NCBI GenBank assembly: GCA_002413385.1 | Contig: DHWW01000196.1 | Coordinates: 2,460-10,154 of the forward strand | DNA length: 7,695 nt | Direction of reading: 5' to 3' | DNA from: Granulicella sp. UBA5172 | GTDB lineage: Bacteria; Acidobacteriota; Terriglobia; Terriglobales; Acidobacteriaceae | In this document: one piece after another, positions 1 to 5,514 of the stretch | Position numbering within the stretch: the first letter of the stretch is position 1 | Layout of the letters: each line of letters opens with the position of its first letter | The notes under the pieces: model-generated | Told to the model about the DNA's origin: nothing | The model's input: only the letters and a program-made list of their open reading frames with translations | Databases searched by the model: none | Translations under genes and position numbers: made by a program

Positions 1-1071
1 ATCGTCGATCTCATGGACTGGTTCGGCATCCACCCGTCCGCCAAATGGATCTCTCCGGCCTTCCTCCCCGGCGGCCTTCAGGACCTCAGCTCCAACTGGA
101 TCTACCAGCCTGGCTGGCACTTCGGCTTCAACATTCCCGCCTTCCTCATCGTTCTTCTGCTCACCGTCGTCCTTGTCCGCGGCATCCGCGAATCCGCCCG
201 TACCAACAACATCATGGTGCTCGTCAAACTCGGTGCGATCCTCATCTTCCTCTTCGTCGGAGCGCAGTTCATCAAGCCCGCCCTCTATCACCCCTTCGCT
301 CCCAACGGCTGGTCCGGCATCCTCACCGGCGGCTCTATCATCTTCTTCACCTACATCGGCTTCGACTCCGTCTCCACCGCTGCCGAAGAGTGCCGCAACC
401 CCCAGCGCGACCTCCCCATCGGCATCATCTCCACCCTGGTGGTCTGCACCGTCCTCTACATCGGCGTCGCCGTCGTCCTCACCGGCCTCGTCCCCTGGCA
501 TAGCATGGTGGACGATGCGGCGCCCGTCGTCAACGCCCTGAGAAAGCTCTCTCTCCTGCCCGGCGATCACTCCCTCCGCTGGATTCACCTCATCGTCCTC
601 ATCGGCGCTCTCACGGGGATGATCTCCTCCATCCTGGTCTTCCAGCTCGGCCAGTCGCGCGTCTGGTTCGCGATGTCCCGCGACCGCCTGCTGCCCAGTT
701 TCTTCTCCAAAGTCAGCGTCAAATACCGCACGCCGGCCATCGCCACCTGGGTCGCGGGCATCGTAGTCGCCATCCCCGCCGGCCTCTTCGACATCGGCAC
801 CCTCACCGACCTGTCCAACATCGGCACGCTCTTCGCCTTCGCCCTCGTCTCCATCGGCGTCATCATCCTGCGCTACAAGGACCCCGACCGCCACCGCAGC
901 TTCCGCGTCCCCTTCGGCCCTGTGATCCCAGCCATGAGCGTCTTCTTCTGCATCCTGCTCATGGCAGGCCTGCCGATCATCACCTGGCTCCGCTTCTTCG
1001 TCTGGCTAGCCATCGGCCTTGTGATCTACGTCTTCTACAGCCGCAAACGCAGCGAGTTCTACAAGGGCTAG
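1..1071 (+). CDS. APC-family amino acid permease (CAT/YfnA-like), 5'-truncated by contig edge
   Basis: This is an inner-membrane amino acid transporter of the APC superfamily; such permeases import amino acids by proton symport or exchange. The frame is open from base 1, so the ATG at 13 is probably internal, and 356 codons remain of a family length near 480-510; roughly the first 3-4 membrane helices are missing. The clearest family signature is the stretch FFTYIGFDSVSTAAEE followed by NPQRDLPIGI (codons about 116-142), close to the consensus of the cationic amino acid transporter group. About eight hydrophobic helices follow or flank it, for example IPAFLIVLLLTVVLV, LVVCTVLYIGVAVVLTGLV and a final pair before the basic tail SRKRSEFYKG. 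Stop TAG is at 1069-1071. It converges on the RES toxin gene across 100 bp. Substrate cannot be told from sequence. The truncation is an assembly edge, not a mutation. Confidence 0.93.
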   Translation: MVDLMDWFGIHPSAKWISPAFLPGGLQDLSSNWIYQPGWHFGFNIPAFLIVLLLTVVLVRGIRESARTNNIMVLVKLGAILIFLFVGAQFIKPALYHPFAPNGWSGILTGGSIIFFTYIGFDSVSTAAEECRNPQRDLPIGIISTLVVCTVLYIGVAVVLTGLVPWHSMVDDAAPVVNALRKLSLLPGDHSLRWIHLIVLIGALTGMISSILVFQLGQSRVWFAMSRDRLLPSFFSKVSVKYRTPAIATWVAGIVVAIPAGLFDIGTLTDLSNIGTLFAFALVSIGVIILRYKDPDRHRSFRVPFGPVIPAMSVFFCILLMAGLPIITWLRFFVWLAIGLVIYVFYSRKRSEFYKG

Positions 1072-1171
1072 CGGCCATCATCTAAAGCAGCGAGTAAGTT
1101 TGACGTCAGCCACACTTCACCTACCCCGTTTCGCATCCTGATCGGCTGAATATTCCGCTCTCTGCGATGTT
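1072..1171. other. Convergent intergenic gap, no clear terminator
   Basis: This 100-bp gap separates the permease stop from the RES toxin stop. I see a small AT-rich palindrome, GAATATTC, at 1148-1155 but no strong GC hairpin followed by a T run, so no intrinsic terminator can be claimed. Confidence 0.5.
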
Positions 1172-1645
1172 CTAACTCCTAAACATTCGTGCATCGAACC
1201 GAAACGCCTTTGTCTCCACCACGTGAATCTTTGCTGCATCCGGATGCTCCGGATTCAACAGCACATTCCACTCATCCTCAACCACCGCGGATGGAACAAG
1301 GAGACTCAACGACTCCTTGGATCGAATCCAGGCATCGCCCATTTGCTGGTTTTCGTGATTAGCAACCGCCCTCCAATCCTGCGGAAGTTTGAGCCGCATC
1401 AACATTTTCTCTTGCTCCAGAAAACGTTCGTCCTTTGGGACCTCGGCCATAATCGAAACGAGATCATCTGGTTCGTCCTCGGGGTCAAGATGCACAAAAA
1501 CCTCAAGCACCGCCAGGGAAAGAGACAACGACGCATAGACCATAGGTACACCCAGAGAGTTCCACCGACCGAACGCAAGACGCGCCCCCTCACCTGAGAA
1601 TGCTGTTGCAGCGTGACGCTGCTTGCAGATACGCCAGAGCTTCAT
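1172..1645 (-). CDS. RES-domain toxin of a RES/Xre type II toxin-antitoxin module
   Basis: The 157-residue protein is a full-length RES domain. RES toxins fold like ADP-ribosyltransferases; characterised members such as MbcT destroy NAD+ (phosphorolysis or hydrolysis) and arrest growth. The name-giving residues are visible: R27 in GRWN (26-29), E48 in LAVLEVFVH (44-52), and S118 in VPSAV (116-120) followed by LLNPEHPD. Y37 in VYAS is also at the expected place. The start ATG overlaps the TGA stop of the upstream antitoxin by one base (TGATG, 1643-1647), which indicates translational coupling and fixes the start. The antitoxin-then-toxin order is usual for this family. No frameshift or missing catalytic residue is seen, so the toxin looks intact. 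NAD+ depletion is inferred from the family. Confidence 0.92.
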   Translation of the reverse strand: MKLWRICKQRHAATAFSGEGARLAFGRWNSLGVPMVYASLSLSLAVLEVFVHLDPEDEPDDLVSIMAEVPKDERFLEQEKMLMRLKLPQDWRAVANHENQQMGDAWIRSKESLSLLVPSAVVEDEWNVLLNPEHPDAAKIHVVETKAFRFDARMFRS

Positions 1646-2079
1646 CAGCTATAGATTCCGTACTCGATGCGATAAAGGATCGTCTCTACCGACCGCACGC
1701 CCGTGTCAGTATCGAGCAACTCCAGTGGCGCTTGATCATTGAGCGCCCGATTAGGCTTCTGTAGCCAACGCGATGCCTTCGCCGAACTCCCCAGCGTATC
1801 CGTAGCCATTGCTACGACCCGCGCCATCCGCACCATCCGGTCGCTTTCCTCTGCCGAGAGCCGCTCGTCTTTCGCTATCCTGCGGCTCAGCGTCCGGTCG
1901 GAGATGCCAACCACCCGCGCCACCGTCCTGCGCTCGACCGCGAGCTGCTGCGCCATCAACAGCAACGCGCCCACCGGCAACCCCTGCCGCGTCAGTTGTG
2001 TCAACTCTAGGTCCGAGTCAACCTTCCGCTTCAACGTCCGTCGTCCACCCAACACCGCCGTAATCGCCGCGACTGTCAT
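1645..2079 (-). CDS. Xre/MbcA/ParS-type antitoxin (DUF2384) of the RES toxin
   Basis: The 144-residue protein is the antitoxin partner of the RES toxin. Residues about 40-73 form an Xre-like helix-turn-helix with the pattern RTVARVVGISDRTLSRRI. Residues about 78-144 match the MbcA/ParS/Xre toxin-binding domain: a helix with RMVRMARVVAMATDTLG, then W105-L106 and P109-N110-A112-L113, then APLELLDTDTG and a C-terminal ILYRIEYGIYS that in known complexes plugs the toxin's NAD+ site. The N-terminal 20 residues are basic and unlike the core. The stop TGA overlaps the toxin ATG. Upstream, a 43-bp gap separates it from the HTH gene and holds an imperfect palindrome that could be its operator. Known family members bind their own promoter, so autoregulation is likely but not shown here. 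Confidence 0.92.
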   Translation of the reverse strand: MTVAAITAVLGGRRTLKRKVDSDLELTQLTRQGLPVGALLLMAQQLAVERRTVARVVGISDRTLSRRIAKDERLSAEESDRMVRMARVVAMATDTLGSSAKASRWLQKPNRALNDQAPLELLDTDTGVRSVETILYRIEYGIYS

Positions 2080-2122
2080 ACGCCAATTGTCTTCTTATAT
2101 CCGCCATCTGGCAAATACTGTC
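2080..2122 (-). promoter_or_regulatory. Possible operator/promoter for the xre-res pair
   Basis: Read on the minus strand, this 43-bp gap contains TTGCCAGATGGCGG, an imperfect inverted repeat with core GCCA-GA-TGGC (2103-2112), followed by the AT-rich TATAAG (2094-2099). A weak -35-like AGGACA lies upstream of the repeat, which would place the repeat between the promoter elements, a common spot for an antitoxin operator. The match to a consensus promoter is poor. The pair could instead be expressed only by read-through from the HTH gene. Confidence 0.25.
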
Positions 2123-2542
2123 CTAAATCGCCGTCTTCAACTCCAGCCGCTTCGCCGAAGGCATCACCACAAGATTTCTCCCATGCCCGGCATTCGTAAC
2201 GTACTTCGTTAGAATCAATCCAGGTACCCGCATCGCATTCACATCGCGGCTAACCGCGCGCTTATCTCGCCCCAACCGGTCCGCAAGGTCCGCAATCCGC
2301 GTCTCTCCAGCTTCGCGTAGCGAGTTCAGCAGCCTGAGTCGTTCCACCGTCAGCATCTTCATCATGTCGACAGGATTCTCAAAGGCAATCACCACCTCAT
2401 TCGGCAACCGCTCGCCTGCATCCAGAGCCCGGGCATGCGCATGCGCCCGGCGGAAAAATCCCTCCGCCCCCTCCGTGACCGTATGACTCGCTGCGGCCTT
2501 ACGTTTCCTTCCCATGCCTGAAGCATACATCAGAGAGGACAT
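2123..2542 (-). CDS. Winged-HTH DNA-binding protein, HVO_A0114/TumA-like (putative orphan antitoxin or regulator)
   Basis: The 139-residue protein resembles the MarR-like HVO_A0114 family, known as the TumA antitoxin/regulator of TumE toxins. Visible signs are an N-terminal helix FFRRAHAHARALDAGE, then VVIAFENPVDMMKMLTVERL, then a winged helix (about 78-125) with ETRIADLADRLGRDKRAVSRDV as its recognition unit and GLILTKYV plus a glycine-rich turn as the wing. An in-frame TGA lies just upstream, limiting the start to 2542, 2530 (M5) or 2515 (M10). None has a strong ribosome site, and MGRKRK at 2515 is plausible. No TumE toxin is present: the 133-bp gap upstream is too short and the genes downstream are a RES module. 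It lies 43 bp ahead of the antitoxin in the same direction, so an operon is likely. Its role with RES/Xre is unknown. Confidence 0.78.
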   Translation of the reverse strand: MSSLMYASGMGRKRKAAASHTVTEGAEGFFRRAHAHARALDAGERLPNEVVIAFENPVDMMKMLTVERLRLLNSLREAGETRIADLADRLGRDKRAVSRDVNAMRVPGLILTKYVTNAGHGRNLVVMPSAKRLELKTAI

Positions 2543-2675
2543 ATTGCATCACTTCTGACGTAGCCGCATACAATCGCCATGTCCAACACCTTCCTCCCCG
2601 CCGAGTGGCGCAATACGCCATCAACCCCGCCATCCACTTCACCGCCTGGCCCCACCCAACGACTACACTGGATCG
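2543..2675. other. Divergent spacer with possible relic of an agmatine deiminase N-terminus
   Basis: This 133-bp region lies between the start of the HTH gene (-) and the deaminase start (+), so promoters for both should be here, but no convincing -35/-10 pair is seen on either strand. On the + strand, ATG at 2579 begins MSNTFLPAEW in one frame, and the next frame reads QYAINPAIHFTAWPHP (2611-2658). Together these resemble the opening of agmatine deiminases (a PAEW motif, then a T-WPH motif about nine residues later). The two halves are out of frame and spaced a few residues too far apart, and nothing of the remaining enzyme is present. It is either a gene relic or chance. Confidence 0.3.
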
Positions 2676-3711
2676 ATGGCCCGCACGAAAGCCCTCGCAC
2701 CCGTCGACCCCGAACTCTGGCTCCGCGGCCTCCCCAAGGCTGAGCTCCACCTGCATCTCGAAGGCTCCATTACTCCCGAGACGCTCGTCGAGCTTTCGCT
2801 CCGCAACGACCCCGCCCCGCTCACCCTCGAAGCCGCCCGCCAAGTCTACACCTACACCGACTTCCCCAGCTTCCTCATGAGCTTCAAGGCCGTCACCGAG
2901 CGCCTCCACACCCCCGCCGACTACGAGACCATCACCTACAACATGCTCCGCGACCTCGCCGCCCAGGGCATCCGCCACGCCGAGGTCTACGTCTCCATCG
3001 GCATCCTCTACCACTTCGCCCGCCTCGACGTCGACGAAGTCATGGCCGCCATCGAGCAGGGCCGAACCCGAGGCGAACGCGACTTCAACATCTCTCTCCT
3101 CTGGATCATCGACGCCGTCCGCCACTTCGGCCTTGAGGAATGTGCACGCGTCTTCACCAAGGCCGCCACACTCCAGCACCAGTACCCCAGGCGTCGTCGG
3201 CATCGGCATCGGCGGAAACGAGCTCCTCGGCCCCGCCCACGAGTTCCGCGACCTCTACGCCGAAGCCAAGGCCGCCGGCCTGCACCTCACCTGCCACGCC
3301 GGCGAAAACACCGGCCCCCAAAGCATCTGGGCCGCCCTCAACATCGGCGCCGAGCGCATCGGCCACGCCCTCTCCGCGCAAGACGACCCCGACCTCATCG
3401 CCATCCTCGCCGAGCGCCAGATTCCCCTCGAACTCAACGTCACCAGCAACCTCCGCACCGGCTGCTGCCCGTCCCTGCTCGAGCACCCCGTCAAGCTCTA
3501 CTTCGAAGAGGGCCTCATGGTGACCCTCAACTCCGACGACCCACCCTTTTTCGGCGCCACGCTGCTCGACGAATATCTCCTCGCCCACCGCACCTTCGAG
3601 TTCCCCCTCGACCAACTCCGAGAGATCGCCGCCAACTCCATCGAAGCCAGCTTCCTCCCCCCCGACCGCAAGCTCGCCCTCCTCGGCGAAGTCGAGCGCT
3701 ACGGCTGGTAA
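2676..3711 (+). pseudogene. Adenosine deaminase family enzyme, split by a +1 frameshift near 3186
   Basis: Two overlapping frames join into one 344-residue deaminase of normal length. Frame one starts at ATG 2676 and carries the metal ligands HLHLEG (H25, H27) up to LQHQYP (P171). Frame two resumes at GVVGIGIGGNE and carries CHAGE (H207, E210), ERIGHA (H230) and NSDDP (D287, D288), ending at TAA 3709-3711. Deleting one C from the CCCC run at 3185-3188 restores the frame exactly. Read as is, frame one runs on as arginine- and proline-rich nonsense to 3746. All catalytic residues survive, so this is a sequence error or a very recent mutation. The family removes ammonia from adenosine or related nucleosides; the HAGENTGP-SIW stretch also fits the clade containing aminodeoxyfutalosine deaminases of menaquinone synthesis, so the substrate is open. 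The ribosome site is weak (GGA, about 5 bases before the ATG). Confidence 0.9.
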
Positions 3712-3714
3712 GGG

Positions 3715-3781
3715 TACCCCGAGGCTTTAGCCTCTGGTCTCATTGATCGTCAGGAAAGAAGGGGCTTTAGCCCCTGGGGTA
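3715..3781. repeat. Twin-hairpin intergenic repeat, possible bidirectional terminator
   Basis: Two matching perfect hairpins lie between the convergent deaminase and exported-protein genes: GAGGCTTTAGCCTC (3721-3734) and GGGGCTTTAGCCCC (3761-3774). They share the core GGCTTTAGCC and differ only in compensating outer stem bases. The unit is bounded by TACCCC (3715-3720) and its complement GGGGTA (3776-3781), so the whole can also fold as one long structure. The arrangement resembles REP/BIME-type elements. Position between converging stops fits a transcription end point, though there is no long T run; only CTTTTCG follows at 3783. Confidence 0.6.
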
Positions 3782-3802
3782 TGCTTTTCGTCCAACCGGC
3801 AA

Positions 3803-4364
3803 TTATTTCCCCGGCGGCGCGGGCACCATCACCGCATTCGGGTCTACCTTCGGAATCCCGAAGTGTCCGCTCAGATGCACCAGGTCCAGCGGCCCGCAGC
3901 ACGCCTGATACCTCCACGACGCTCATCTGTTTCACCCCACGCACCACCACCGTCACGCCGTCGATGTCCGCACCGACGAAGTGCAGCCAAAGATCCGTGA
4001 GCGGCCTGGTAGGCGACGCTGCCTCCCGCGGTGACACATGCTGATCCACGAGGTGTTTCCATCCAGCAGCGTTATATGCGTCCACCAGCGCATGCATACT
4101 CTCCGGAATATAAAATGCCGGCTCGCTGTATCGGTAATTCTCCACCGTTATGCTATTCAACTGCGCGGGAGGGCCAGCAGCATCATCCAGAAATCCAGCA
4201 GCCGACTGCAGCATGTCATGGTCGAACGTAAACGCCGTGTGGGTCACACGCTCCGAGGTCAAATTCTTCAGCGCATCCTCCACGCCCGCGGGCTGCTGTG
4301 CAGCCGTGGCCAGGGGTGCAGCAAGAATCAGGGCAATCACGGTTCGGCAGACATATACCTTCAT
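3803..4364 (-). pseudogene. Small exported protein of unknown function, frameshifted near 3894
   Basis: The start is ATG at 4364, preceded by GAGG at good spacing (GAGGTTTCC-ATG); a longer open frame back to 4538 is only overlap with the VWA gene. The protein opens with a signal peptide, MKVYVCRTVIALILAAPLAT, with likely cleavage after AA-Q near residue 22. The mature part reads through VEVSGVLR (R157) and then loses its frame at the CCC run 3893-3895 (+ strand). Removing one base continues it as PLDLVHLSGHFGIPKVDP and ends at TAA 3803-3805, giving 186 residues with strong G/C third positions. As written, translation instead runs to 3750 through low-GC3 codons into the repeat. I do not recognise a named family; similar periplasmic proteins sit beside acidobacterial VWA genes, but that is recollection only. 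It lies 55 bp after the VWA gene, probably in the same transcript. Confidence 0.72.
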
Positions 4365-4419
4365 GGAAACCTCGCTGTGGGCATAGACCACGCTTTCCCC
4401 GAAAAAGTTGCGCCGCCGC

Positions 4420-5469
4420 CTATTCCGGAGCCTTCGGCGCAAAGTAACCCTTCTCAGCGCGCACCGCATACCGTGGATCCAGACTCTGCAAATAGATCGT
4501 TCTAAACGACCCATCCTGCTTGAAGTCCGACGGCACATACACCAGCGAATACTGGCTGCGCAGCTCGGCCTCGATATTCAGGAAGCCCTGTGCCACCTCC
4601 TGGATGCGTGTCGGGAAAAATGCCTGCCCGCCCGTCGCAGCGGAGATCCGCACCAGAACGTCATCGCCCCGGTCTTTGCTTGGGCCGGTATTGGTGCTGA
4701 TCGTATACACAATCGTCTGCGCGCGCTGGCACATCTTGATCGCATCCGACTCGGTCGCCCGGCTGTAGTCGTCATCGCCGTCCGAAACCAGCACCAGTGC
4801 CTTGCGCACATCCGCAGTCTGGCGCAACGTCAACATCTGGTCGCGGCACGTCTTGTAGAGTGAATCGAACAGCGCCGTTCCACCGCCCGGCCGCAGCTTG
4901 CTAATCCCGGTATCGAGCAGGTCGATACGATTCGTAAAGTCCTGCTCAATGTCCGTCTGGACGTCAAAGCCCTCCACAAACGCACGATCCGTCGGATGCA
5001 TCACCTGCAGCAGAAAGTCGATCGCCGACTGCTGCTCAAACGGAAACCGCTGCCGAATCGAGCTCGATGTATCGATCATGATGCCCACGCGAAGTGGTAG
5101 ATTTGTCTGCTGAACAAACCGAATCACGCGTTCTGGCGGCCGCCCATTATCCAGCAGCCCAAAGTTCTGCTGCTGTAGCCCGGTGACAAAATTACCTTTC
5201 TTGTCCGTGACTGTAAAAAATAGATCGACCTCGCGCGAGAACAGTTGCAAGGTCTCCGTCGCCTGCGAATCATCCGGCGGACGCTGCTCCAGCGGCACTG
5301 CATCCTGTTGAGCCGGGGTGGAGGACGTCGGTGCACCCGGTGTCTGCGGGCGCGTCGTCGTCGGTGGAGCGGATTGCGGCGCCTGTGCCATCGCGGCCAG
5401 CGCGGCTGTTGTCCATACCAGCGCGATGGCGGCCCATCGCGCGTTCCTGCAGATTCTCATAGTCACCAT
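4420..5469 (-). CDS. Secreted VWA-domain protein (VWFA-related Acidobacterial domain family)
   Basis: The 349-residue protein has an N-terminal signal peptide (ARWAAIALVWTTAALAAMA, cleavage near residue 30), then a Pro/Thr/Gln-rich linker (about 31-70), then a beta segment VDLFFTVTDKKGNFVTGL and a VWA domain (about 124-310). The metal-ion-dependent adhesion site is complete: D133-T-S135-S-S137, T198 in GGGTALFDSL, and D230-G-D232. The C-terminus LRSQYSLVYVPSD, then RAEKGYFAP, is typical of the acidobacterial VWFA-related family. Its role is unknown; VWA domains bind ligands through a metal ion, and a cell-surface or periplasmic binding role is inferred. Translation may begin at 5469 or at M4 (5460), which has a weak GGTGA before it. 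It lies 45 bp after the pseudouridine synthase gene and 55 bp before the small exported protein, all in one direction. Confidence 0.9.
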   Translation of the reverse strand: MVTMRICRNARWAAIALVWTTAALAAMAQAPQSAPPTTTRPQTPGAPTSSTPAQQDAVPLEQRPPDDSQATETLQLFSREVDLFFTVTDKKGNFVTGLQQQNFGLLDNGRPPERVIRFVQQTNLPLRVGIMIDTSSSIRQRFPFEQQSAIDFLLQVMHPTDRAFVEGFDVQTDIEQDFTNRIDLLDTGISKLRPGGGTALFDSLYKTCRDQMLTLRQTADVRKALVLVSDGDDDYSRATESDAIKMCQRAQTIVYTISTNTGPSKDRGDDVLVRISAATGGQAFFPTRIQEVAQGFLNIEAELRSQYSLVYVPSDFKQDGSFRTIYLQSLDPRYAVRAEKGYFAPKAPE

Positions 5470-5514
5470 CGTATCAATTTGACGTACCGCGTGCGCTGAC
5501 AGCGTACCGGCAGT

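Noticed and set aside
1..1071. Permease as a truncated pseudogene
   Set aside because: The frame is open to the first base; the missing N-terminus is explained by the window edge.
2499..3209. Long minus-strand open frame (236 codons) across the deaminase start
   Set aside because: It is antisense to the deaminase with Gly/Val/Glu-rich, low-complexity content, an effect of the strong G/C third-position bias of the true gene.
3154..3615. Minus-strand open frame antisense to the second half of the deaminase
   Set aside because: Composition is that of a shadow frame; the + strand carries conserved catalytic motifs here.
3185..3895. Phase-variable homopolymer switches
   Set aside because: Runs of three and four C are too short for slipped-strand phase variation.
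4365..4538. Extended start for the small exported protein
   Set aside because: This would overlap the VWA gene and add an arginine-rich head; the ATG at 4364 has a good ribosome site and is followed directly by a signal peptide.
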